Shown here piece by piece: positions 54,801-61,167 of a stretch of 64,000 nucleotides of DNA. Made by a program: the position numbers and the translations under genes. Within the stretch, counting starts at the first letter, position 1. Each line of letters starts with the position of its first letter. Under the pieces are notes generated by a model. It was not told where the DNA came from and made no database searches. It worked only from the letters and a program-made list of their open reading frames with translations. The stretch is from Oscillospiraceae bacterium Marseille-Q3528 (GTDB taxonomy: Bacteria; Bacillota; Clostridia; Lachnospirales; Lachnospiraceae), in assembly GCA_018223385.1 (NCBI GenBank), contig JAGTTR010000008.1:74187-138186 (forward strand), written 5' to 3'.

Positions 54801-56830
54801 ATCTGGGAAGGATTCTGGAAGAGACGGCAGGAAAATACCAGGTGCAGCCAGAGCAGCTGGCAGAAATCATGGGAGAGGACAGTCAGTGCCTGGAAGATAT
54901 CTATGAGGGAATTGCAAAAGCCGGATATGTTTATGAGAAGAAGCCTTACAATACAGCGAATCTGAAATCCTTTGTGAAATATATGCATGTGGGAACAGAT
55001 GCGCTTCTGCTGCTGACTGCGGGAGCCGGTGTCAGGCTGCCGGAGTGTGAGGAGATCACGCAGCTGCAGGCGGTCATCGACCATGTGACGGAGGTCGCCG
55101 CGCACAACCATTATCATAGCCCACAGAAATTATGGCTTCCGGTATTGCCGAGGGTGGAATATCTGCAGCTTCCCGGCCAGTATCAGGACTGGCATACGGT
55201 TTTTGAATTAAAGGCGCCGGTGGGTATCTATGATGATCCGGCCAATCAGGAGCAGGGGATACTGGAGATTAATTTCGGGGAGAACGGACATCAGGTGGTA
55301 TACGGCAGTGTCGCTTCCGGCAAGAGTACCTTTTTGCAGACGGCAGTCTGCTCTCTCATGAGAAAATATGCACCGGATCAGCTGCAGTTCTATTTTGTGG
55401 ATTATGGAAGCAAGCTGCTGACCTGTTTTGCGGATGCCCCGCATACCGGCGGTATTGTGACGGATGGAGAGCCAGACCGGCTGCGGATCTTATGTGCTAT
55501 GCTGTCCAGAATGCTGGATGAGCGAAAAGCCATGCTGGAGGGCGGCAGCTACAGCCAGTATGTCAGGATCAGAGGGCCGGTGCTGCCAGCCGTGATGGTG
55601 GTTCTGGACAATTACGGGAATTTTCGGGAGAAGACTCAGGATGCATACGAGCCTGTGTTGCTTCGGCTGCTGAAAGAGGGAATCAGCTGTGGCATCTACT
55701 GCCTGTTCAGCGCTGCAGGTGTGGGGATGCATGAACTGCCTTTAAAGCTGGCGGAAAATATGCAGCATATATTTGCACTGGAAATGGGAGATTCCTATAA
55801 GTATGGAGAGGTGCTTCGGGTATTGCGGCCGGAGGTGCTTCCGGAGGCTGGCATCAAGGGAAGAGGTCTTTCCAGTGTGAACGGGGAAATCCTGGAATTT
55901 CAGACGGCATTGGCGATAGACGCGGCTGACGATTTTGAACGGGGACGAAAGCTGGCAGACATGTGTCAGCAAATGAAGCTGCAATGGCGTGGCTGTGCCG
56001 CCATGCGGATACCGGAAATCCCGGCAGAACCGGAATTCTCCACATTTCTGGAAGAACCGGGAGTGAAAAAGGTGCTGGTGGACGACCGGTCGCTTCCCAT
56101 AGGGTATCGAAAGGCAGATGCTTCTATTTACTGCCTGGATCTTGGCAAAATTTATACATATGTTATTTCTGGAAAAGGAGATACCGGAAAGAAAAATCTG
56201 CTGAAGCTTCTGATGCTGATGGGAACGAGAAAATCTGCACAGATCGTGGTGATCGAAGAAGGAACAGAGGAATTAAAGGAAATCGCCGGGCGGTGTAACG
56301 GTACCTATATCCGTACCCAGGAAGAGGTTTTCCAGTATTTTCAGGAACTGCTGCCGGAATTTATCCGCAGAAACAAGATCAAACGGCAGTGTCTGGAACG
56401 GGGAATGGAGGACGCGCAGATTTTTGCAAGAATGCAGAAGGAGCCGCCGATTTTCATTTGTATTGCGGATCTGAAACTGTTTCTGGAGGATGTATACCGC
56501 AAGCTGCCAAATGGCGCGGATATGTATCATTTTGTGGAAAATATTGCGGAAAAGGGGAAAAATCATCATATTTACCTTTTTGGATGTGTACGATCGGAGG
56601 ACGAAGCTTCTCTGGCGGGCAGAAAAATTTATCAGTGTTTTTTGGATAACCGGACAGGGATCCACCTGGGCGGCAATCTGGCAGCGCAGAGAATATTTAA
56701 CTTTACAAATGTTTCTTTTGTCCAGCAAAATAAGGCGCAAAATCCTGGAAGCGGCATGGTGCCTTCCAGAGAGGACAGTGCCCTGGCAGAGACGGTGATC
56801 CTGCCGCTGGTGCGGGGAAATGACGGATGA
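51893..56830 (+). CDS. essC: T7SS ATPase, EssC-like FtsK/SpoIIIE protein with FHA domain
   Basis: 1645 residues, the T7SS motor. N-terminal ubiquitin-like/beta region (1-85), an FHA domain (about 95-185, NYISREHALF and GNGTFVNG), two membrane helices (about 256-280 and 292-315), then FtsK-type ATPase modules. Module 1 has Walker A GTTGSGKS (715-722) and Walker B LLIIIDEFAEL; module 2 has GSVASGKS (1138-1145) with a Walker B MVVLDNYG that lacks the usual DE pair; module 3 has only GKGDTGKK (from 1427), a degenerate loop. This pattern of one strong and two weaker ATPases matches EssC/YukBA. The FHA could read the adjacent kinases' output. It lies upstream of the ESX genes and overlaps the LytTR gene by ATGA. 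Confidence 0.94.
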   Translation: MKTVIIAWAKYGMQEFFLPGIHNADHRIHFEKEMFRLEEDLDVRLEIYDEEWRIFPDETYVVKNEREPQSNQLEDGSLYTLAPVQGHVKLSLLVVQKENLQVGCRKYDVSRLRRFCVGSSENNQLRYIFQNYISREHALFVRQNGSWTVYDQSGNGTFVNGRRVKESQRLRFGDSVVLFGLKLICLGDLFACSVVGGSLEAELLPVVEIPQERGIGEPEKEKKKRYYKSAPRTIEPLFTDAIEIEGPPAKKQRKRKPLLLTIGPSFTMVIPMALGSVLAIVASRSGSAGSSAFMYTGLVTAMGSAGFGVLWAVKNMRYAAEEAKEEEALRCETYGQYIAGKTEEIRRVYEENRRGMFFNHPSGEECCQVSDAEGLLWNRNPLQEDFLTVRLGQGTVPFQGRIEVPKPKFEMFYDELTEKPAMVKDHFIMLYQVPICLNLLQYPMVGVIGGSRKIGAYIVIRNIIAQLAANTSYTDVKMIFIYDGSRGVERKRWEFVKWLPHVWSEDMKTRYIAQTKADVGDISFSLGTVLRSRAEEAVQTVEKQNIPRPWYVLFLISPEMLEGELISRYVTKPRSAYGLTTFWLGERYEDLPNNCVEIIQRDGAGTGMFHVYEGRDRFTPISFDTVSSDSLRTLAQRVCGLRVAEEDRSGGIPTDIDFLEMYHVSSVEELHILQRWKKNKVYESMRVLVGQKNGAQGCYLDIHEKYHGPHGLVAGTTGSGKSESLQTYILSLAVNFSPDDVAFFIIDFKGGGMANLFTGLPHLAGQISNLSGNQVHRAMVSIKSENRRRQKIFNDHSVNNINSYTRLYKNGEAAVPIPHLLIIIDEFAELKREEPDFMKELISVAQVGRSLGVHLILATQKPEGTVDDNIWSNTKFRWCLRVQDKKDSMGMLHRPDAAYITQAGRGYLQVGNDEIFELFQSGYSGAVYEKGTGAGENIAEMITITGKKVMTGSRTKREHREAQKRKWYEDLGRILEETAGKYQVQPEQLAEIMGEDSQCLEDIYEGIAKAGYVYEKKPYNTANLKSFVKYMHVGTDALLLLTAGAGVRLPECEEITQLQAVIDHVTEVAAHNHYHSPQKLWLPVLPRVEYLQLPGQYQDWHTVFELKAPVGIYDDPANQEQGILEINFGENGHQVVYGSVASGKSTFLQTAVCSLMRKYAPDQLQFYFVDYGSKLLTCFADAPHTGGIVTDGEPDRLRILCAMLSRMLDERKAMLEGGSYSQYVRIRGPVLPAVMVVLDNYGNFREKTQDAYEPVLLRLLKEGISCGIYCLFSAAGVGMHELPLKLAENMQHIFALEMGDSYKYGEVLRVLRPEVLPEAGIKGRGLSSVNGEILEFQTALAIDAADDFERGRKLADMCQQMKLQWRGCAAMRIPEIPAEPEFSTFLEEPGVKKVLVDDRSLPIGYRKADASIYCLDLGKIYTYVISGKGDTGKKNLLKLLMLMGTRKSAQIVVIEEGTEELKEIAGRCNGTYIRTQEEVFQYFQELLPEFIRRNKIKRQCLERGMEDAQIFARMQKEPPIFICIADLKLFLEDVYRKLPNGADMYHFVENIAEKGKNHHIYLFGCVRSEDEASLAGRKIYQCFLDNRTGIHLGGNLAAQRIFNFTNVSFVQQNKAQNPGSGMVPSREDSALAETVILPLVRGNDG

Positions 56831-57543
56831 TTCATATGTTGATTGTGGACGGGCAGGCAGATGAGCTTTGGCTGATCCAGCGGGAAGCGCATGAGCAGGC
56901 GGCGCTGCTGACGGATGAACGATGGGAAATTCGCGGCATGTTGCACCTGGAGGTGCAGGAAATCAGCGAAAGTGAGGTGCTGGATATTGTATATCTGGAT
57001 GTGACGGATGCGCAGGGGCTGGCAGCTGCCATGACTGTCCGAAAATGGTGGAAAAATGTATATATGGTGCTGATCGTATCGGAGAGTCTGTCGCCGGTGC
57101 AATATCTGCGGCCGTCGATCATGGCGGCTTCCGTGCTGCTGCGCCCGGTGGAACAGATGCAGGCGGCAGAGAGTATCCGGGAGGCGATTCACTGGCTTCC
57201 AGGAAAAGCAGATGACGAGGATGTGTTTGTATTCGCTGACCGGGATGGAAAACTGAGGATTCCTTATGGACAGATTTTATATTTTGAGGCGCGGGCCAAG
57301 AAGATTTATATTGCTCTGCAAAATGAGGAATACGGGTTTTATGATTCCATGGATCACCTGGTACAGAATCTGCCAGACTATTTTTTTCGATGTCACAGAA
57401 GTTATATTGTGAATATGCATCACCTGCGGCGGTACCAGGCTTCTCAGGCGCTCTGTATTCTGACGGACGACGTGGAGATTCCGGTGTCCCGCAGCTATCG
57501 ACCACTGATGAAGGAGAAGTTTTCAGTATGGAAAACGGAATGA
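56827..57543 (+). CDS. LytTR-type response regulator without cognate kinase
   Basis: 238 residues. The N-terminal receiver is short and diverged but keeps Asp58 in DIVYLDVTDAQG; the usual DD pair near the start reads MLIVDGQADE. The C-terminal LytTR DNA-binding domain (about 135-235) has YFEARAKKIYIAL, FRCHRSYIVNMHHL and IPVSRSY, all family signatures. Start overlaps the essC stop (ATGA). No histidine kinase adjoins. Probably regulates the locus, possibly without phosphorylation or under the control of a distant kinase. Confidence 0.88.
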   Translation: MIHMLIVDGQADELWLIQREAHEQAALLTDERWEIRGMLHLEVQEISESEVLDIVYLDVTDAQGLAAAMTVRKWWKNVYMVLIVSESLSPVQYLRPSIMAASVLLRPVEQMQAAESIREAIHWLPGKADDEDVFVFADRDGKLRIPYGQILYFEARAKKIYIALQNEEYGFYDSMDHLVQNLPDYFFRCHRSYIVNMHHLRRYQASQALCILTDDVEIPVSRSYRPLMKEKFSVWKTE

Positions 57544-58202
57544 TCATAAAAAAACAGGAATTGTGTTTTCTTCTTTTCTGCAAAGGCGTGAAAAAATGCC
57601 CGGGGATATTTGCGGTGGATGGGAAGCAGGATGCGGCACAGATTCTGAAGGCGCTTTTTCAAAAAGGGTGGCTGGAAAACACCGGTGAACATTTCCGGGT
57701 CAGGGAGCCGCTGGCGAAGCTGCTGGGGCAGATGGCGAAGGCAGAAACTCTGGTGGCGCTTTATCCGGGAAATCCAGCGAGAGAGTGGACTTATCTGTAT
57801 CCGGGGGAAGAAATCGTCGCGGTGCAGGAGGTACAGCAGCGAAAAGAGGCCGTTCGTCTTTTTTTCATAGAAAAAGACCAGTTTCAGGATTTCCTGCGGG
57901 AGCAGGGGCTGACGGGAGAAGACGACAGCTGGGAGGCACTGCCCTATCGGGATATGGAAGAAATACTGCCGCAAACGCTGGATAACAGAAAGGAACTGCA
58001 GGCGTATCCGTGGATTTCCCTGCTGGCGGTACAGATGGATGCAAAAACCGGGGAAAAAGCAGGGCAAACAGGGGTTGCGCGCCTGGGTATTCACAGAATG
58101 CTGGTGGAAGAGGATGCCATGGATGAGACGAGAAAGACTGGGCCGTACCGGGAAAGCTTCCTTGTGTCCTGGCTGGAAGAGGCTTTAAGCGGTGGAAGAT
58201 AA
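57528..58202 (+). CDS. Unknown T7SS-locus protein, possibly EspG-like chaperone
   Basis: 224 residues from ATG 57528, 11 bases after AAGGAG and overlapping the LytTR gene by 16. No signal or membrane segment. The pattern IIKKQELCFLLFCKGV, then ILKALFQKGWLENTGEHFRVREPLAKLLGQMAKAETLVAL, then YPGEEIVAVQEVQQRKEAVRLFFIEKDQFQDFL resembles the order of the ESX-1 EspG fold (N-terminal helix, two-helix 'L..GLv' motif, then a beta sheet followed by C-terminal part). That is a visual comparison only. A secretion chaperone for ESX or lipase substrates is possible. Otherwise unknown. Confidence 0.5.
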   Translation: MENGMIIKKQELCFLLFCKGVKKCPGIFAVDGKQDAAQILKALFQKGWLENTGEHFRVREPLAKLLGQMAKAETLVALYPGNPAREWTYLYPGEEIVAVQEVQQRKEAVRLFFIEKDQFQDFLREQGLTGEDDSWEALPYRDMEEILPQTLDNRKELQAYPWISLLAVQMDAKTGEKAGQTGVARLGIHRMLVEEDAMDETRKTGPYRESFLVSWLEEALSGGR

Positions 58203-58214
58203 GAGGTGGCAGAA

Positions 58215-58463
58215 ATGATTCTGGTGAACGTATATGTGCCTGCGGTGGAGCATACGTATGATTTTCGATTGAATGAAAGCTTTGCACCGGGGGTGATCGT
58301 CAATGAATTGTGTGAAATGGTGGAACAGAAGGAACAGCTGTCCCCGGGAAACGGCAGGGAGAGGCTGATGCTGTTTGATGCGTCTCTGCAAAGAATGCTG
58401 CCATTTGACCGGTCGCTCCGGGAAAGTGGCGTAGTGGATGGACATTTGCTGATTCTGGTTTGA
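58215..58463 (+). CDS. yukD: YukD-like ubiquitin-fold T7SS protein
   Basis: 82 residues from ATG 58215 (AGAGG eight bases before; a GTG at 58206 lies within that site). The sequence MILVNVYVPAVEHTYDFRLNESFAPGVIVNELCEMV... RLMLFDASLQRMLPFDRSLRESGVVDGHLLILV is the beta-grasp YukD/EsaB pattern, including the terminal GDxLxL-like strand. EsaB/YukD is a small cytosolic regulator required by Firmicutes T7SS. It stands between the essC region and the ESX genes, as in known loci. Confidence 0.9.
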   Translation: MILVNVYVPAVEHTYDFRLNESFAPGVIVNELCEMVEQKEQLSPGNGRERLMLFDASLQRMLPFDRSLRESGVVDGHLLILV

Positions 58464-58561
58464 AAAATCAGCTATTCGTCAGATAAAAGCGGTTGTCTGT
58501 CAGCTTTTTCTTATCCGGCAGCAGGGCTGTGGTAATCTACAGATACAGGGAGGACATACTG

Positions 58562-58918
58562 ATGCTTCAGGTTTCGTTGGGACAAATGCATCTTTGCGGT
58601 GAGGAACTTTCCGCTTTCCGGGAAAAGCTGGGATCTTTGGAAGGCTGCCTGGGGGATTTGATTTCGAAGTTAAAAACCATGGAATCCTTTGCAGACGTTT
58701 CCCAGTGGCTGGAAAGAGAAGAAGAAAATCTGGATATGCAGAGGCGAAAGGCAGCGGAACTGGAGGAAGCGCTGACGATGATCTGCCGTTTTTATGAAAA
58801 AAGCGAGACGGAAATTGTGGACTGTCTGGAAAACGGGAAGCCCCAGACCATGGATACCCCACTGACATTCACATCCACGGGAAGTGACGAAAAGTGGGCA
58901 TCACTGATCACGTTTTAG
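58562..58918 (+). CDS. Helical ESX-like protein without WxG
   Basis: 118 residues from ATG 58562 (GGGAGG upstream; frame opens at 58493 without a site). Mostly amphipathic helices (GEELSAFREKLGSLEGCLGDLISKLKTM, DMQRRKAAELEEALTMICRFYEKSETEI) forming a likely helical hairpin, with a polar tail. No WxG turn is present; QW at 48-49 may mark a modified turn. Size, fold and place suggest a diverged WXG100 relative or a partner of one. A terminator-like AAAGC/GCTTTTT pair precedes it, but it is weak. Confidence 0.55.
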   Translation: MLQVSLGQMHLCGEELSAFREKLGSLEGCLGDLISKLKTMESFADVSQWLEREEENLDMQRRKAAELEEALTMICRFYEKSETEIVDCLENGKPQTMDTPLTFTSTGSDEKWASLITF

Positions 58919-58930
58919 AGGAGAAATCAA

Positions 58931-59236
58931 ATGGAAAACAGGTACATGGAAGTGCAGTCTGACAGACTCACACAGGACACGGAAGTCCTTCGCGGAGACA
59001 TTGAGAAAGCCAGACAGGAGATGGAAGCGCTGACAGAGCTTGTGGCATCGCTGCACGTACACTGGGAGGGCGCCGCTGCAGGGGTGTTTGGCCAGCGATT
59101 CGCAGAAGGAATGACTGCTTTTGGTGACAGTCTGAAGGAACTGGCATCCTTTGCAGAAAGTCTCGGCTTTGCATCAGAGAAATATGTGGAATGTGAAAAT
59201 TCCGTGGCGGACATTATTGCTGCCGTCAGAATGTGA
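58931..59236 (+). CDS. WXG100-family protein 1
   Basis: 101 residues. W-E-G at 45-47 (HVHWEGAAAGVFGQRF) in the turn between two helices is the WXG100 hallmark. The tail carries Y-V-E-C-E, an YxxxD/E-type T7SS signal. Start after GAGGAG. Likely a secreted T7SS substrate or heterodimer partner. Confidence 0.85.
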   Translation: MENRYMEVQSDRLTQDTEVLRGDIEKARQEMEALTELVASLHVHWEGAAAGVFGQRFAEGMTAFGDSLKELASFAESLGFASEKYVECENSVADIIAAVRM

Positions 59237-59246
59237 GGTGACAACT

Positions 59247-59567
59247 GTGGCAGAGGAACTGCACGTCAGCATTGCTACAGAGCAGCTGCGGGAGACTGCG
59301 CGGGATATTGCAGTAAAGGTATCCGCTCTGAAAGCGGTGTTTGAGGATATGGATATGGCCGTGAAACGGACAGAAGGATACTGGATCGGCGAAGCGGCGG
59401 AAGCGCATCGGGAAGCCTATCGCCGGATGTCGCCGGAGCGGGAAGCAATTCTCGCCTATCTTTTCGGACAGGCGGACGATCTGGCCGCCATTGCGGGGAT
59501 CTGGGAAGGAAAGGAAGAAGAGGTAAAGGGGCTGGCGCAAAGCCTTCCTGGCGATGTGATTGTATAG
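59247..59567 (+). CDS. WXG100-family protein 2
   Basis: 106 residues from GTG 59247 (GAGGTG upstream; the frame extends back inside the previous gene). W-I-G at 46-48 (GYWIGEAAEAHREAYRRM). No YxxxE in the tail, but it ends LAQSLPGDVIV, identical in its last 11 residues to protein 5 of this cluster. Helix-turn-helix pattern with heptad hydrophobics. Confidence 0.82.
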   Translation: MAEELHVSIATEQLRETARDIAVKVSALKAVFEDMDMAVKRTEGYWIGEAAEAHREAYRRMSPEREAILAYLFGQADDLAAIAGIWEGKEEEVKGLAQSLPGDVIV

Positions 59568-59580
59568 GAGGAACGAAAGA

Positions 59581-59889
59581 ATGGGCAATGACAGGATAGA
59601 GATTGATTTTCATGCTGCTATGGAAAGTGCGGATGCTCTGGATCAGATTGCAGCAGATCTGGAAAATGCACTGAACAACAGCTACGGAGAGGCGATGATG
59701 CGTCTGTCAGAGAGCTGGAAGGGGACAAATGCCAGCTTCTATCAGGAAAAAGCGGCAGCGCTCATGGAACAGATCCAGGGATCTGTCAATCAGATCCGTT
59801 CGGGAGCGGAGGAGGTGCGAAGAACCGCAAACCGGATCCACAAGGCGGAATTGCTGGCGAGAACGCTGGCTGAGGCAAGAAATTATTGA
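59581..59889 (+). CDS. WXG100-family protein 3
   Basis: 102 residues from ATG 59581 (AGGAGG). W-K-G at 46-48 (ESWKGTNASFYQEKAA). Helices on each side are regular; the tail is basic and ends EARNY, lacking YxxxE. May act as the partner of a WXG protein that has the signal. Confidence 0.82.
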   Translation: MGNDRIEIDFHAAMESADALDQIAADLENALNNSYGEAMMRLSESWKGTNASFYQEKAAALMEQIQGSVNQIRSGAEEVRRTANRIHKAELLARTLAEARNY

Positions 59890-59908
59890 AAAACAGGAGG
59901 AATGAAAG

Positions 59909-60211
59909 ATGGCACAGATCACAGTAACCATGTCACAGTTAAAGACACAGGCGGAACAGCTGGAGAGTTTGAATGAGCAGTTCAAATCACAGGTGGCGGA
60001 GCTGGAAGCACTGGAACAGCAGCTTGGCACCATGTGGGAGGGCGAGGCACACACAGCTTTTCACAATGCATTTTCCAGCGATAAGGTACAGATGGATAAT
60101 TTTTACAATACCATTCGCGTCTATGTGCAGGCGCTTCTGGCAAATGCGGATAAGTACAGTCAGGCAGAGATCGCAAGTTATAATCTGGCAGCAGAGAGAA
60201 CATATCGGTAG
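59909..60211 (+). CDS. esxA: WXG100-family protein 4 (EsxA-like)
   Basis: 100 residues, the best match to EsxA of the set. W-E-G at 43-45 (LGTMWEGEAHTAFHNAF), long N-terminal heptad helix (MSQLKTQAEQLESLNEQFKSQVAELEALEQQL), and Y-S-Q-A-E in the tail, a YxxxE signal. AGGAGG ribosome site. Expected to be secreted and to be needed for other substrates. Confidence 0.9.
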   Translation: MAQITVTMSQLKTQAEQLESLNEQFKSQVAELEALEQQLGTMWEGEAHTAFHNAFSSDKVQMDNFYNTIRVYVQALLANADKYSQAEIASYNLAAERTYR

Positions 60212-60231
60212 AGCGGGAAAGGAGCAGCGTT

Positions 60232-60546
60232 ATGGATGGATTATTAAGAGTAGTACCGGAAGAGTTAGTTGCAGCGTCAAATGAATTTTCAACAAAGGCA
60301 GGAACCGTGGGAAATTTAACTTCTGAGATGATGAATCTGGTTGTCAGCTTGTCGGGCGGCTGGGAAGGCGAGGGTTCTACCGCCTATATTGGGAAGTTCA
60401 AAAATCTGGAAGAGGATATTCAGAAAATTGTGCGGATGATCCAGGAGCATTCTTCTGATCTGAATGAAATGGCAAACCGCTATAAGGGTGGCGAGGCAGA
60501 AGTGGTGGAGCTGGCCCAGTCTTTACCCGGGGATGTGATTGTCTAA
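60232..60546 (+). CDS. WXG100-family protein 5
   Basis: 104 residues. W-E-G at 44-46 (SGGWEGEGSTAYIGKF) and Y-K-G-G-E near the end, followed by the LAQSLPGDVIV tail shared with protein 2. Start after AAAGGAG. Probably the partner of protein 4. Confidence 0.88.
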   Translation: MDGLLRVVPEELVAASNEFSTKAGTVGNLTSEMMNLVVSLSGGWEGEGSTAYIGKFKNLEEDIQKIVRMIQEHSSDLNEMANRYKGGEAEVVELAQSLPGDVIV

Positions 60547-60558
60547 TAGGGAGCGTGT

Positions 60559-61167
60559 ATGAGCAGAGAAGATGGTGTGATCCGCTATATGGAAAAACGA
60601 TATGGGAAAACTTTCACCTGTGAGGGCGAAGTCCATGGGATGTTTGGCTCTAAGTCGATTACTGTCCGTCTGAACTGTCAAGATCATCCAGAAATGCCGG
60701 TGCTGGCATCTTATCTGGAAAAGGACGGAGCAGTGTATTACGGGGATAACTTTCCGGCGGTATATTTTCATAAGGAAGCCTGTGGACAGCTTCAGCAGGC
60801 AGTAGATGCAGTATTTGCAAATGTCCGGCTGTACTTTAAAGTACCGGATGTGGTGCTGCCGGTGGAGGATCCGAAACGATATACGCTCAGAGACTATATG
60901 GCAGATCCGCTGGCTTTCAAATCCGTCCGTATTCTCGCGAAAGAAGCATTGGATGAAAACAGCTTTCAGGCGTTGATGGAGACTTTTGGCCGTGCCGGGA
61001 TCGCGGTAAAAGGAATCGCGGCGGTTCCGGCGGACTGGAATGCAGTATCTGCCCTTACGGAAAAAACAGTGGATGATTTTCTGGCAAATGCAGATAACGT
61101 GCAGACACAGGTCATTTTCAAATATGAAAAAGGAACCATCGTCACGGAAAGATGGAGGAAGTCATAA
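60559..61167 (+). CDS. Unknown protein next to the T7SS lipase
   Basis: 202 residues, start after GGGAG. Alternating alpha/beta with ITVRLNCQDHPEMPVLASYLEKDGAVYYGDNFPAVYF, then RYTLRDYMADPLAFKSVRILAKEAL and QVIFKYEKGTIVTERW. No signal peptide or membrane helix. Its stop overlaps the lipase start by one base, so it is made with it. I do not recognise it. As the gene immediately before an effector-like lipase it could be its immunity protein or chaperone, which is inference. Confidence 0.6.
   Translation: MSREDGVIRYMEKRYGKTFTCEGEVHGMFGSKSITVRLNCQDHPEMPVLASYLEKDGAVYYGDNFPAVYFHKEACGQLQQAVDAVFANVRLYFKVPDVVLPVEDPKRYTLRDYMADPLAFKSVRILAKEALDENSFQALMETFGRAGIAVKGIAAVPADWNAVSALTEKTVDDFLANADNVQTQVIFKYEKGTIVTERWRKS

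Noticed and set aside
58464..58561. Terminator or promoter between yukD and the next gene
   Set aside because: Only a five-pair stem and no convincing -35/-10 pair; the genes are probably still co-transcribed.
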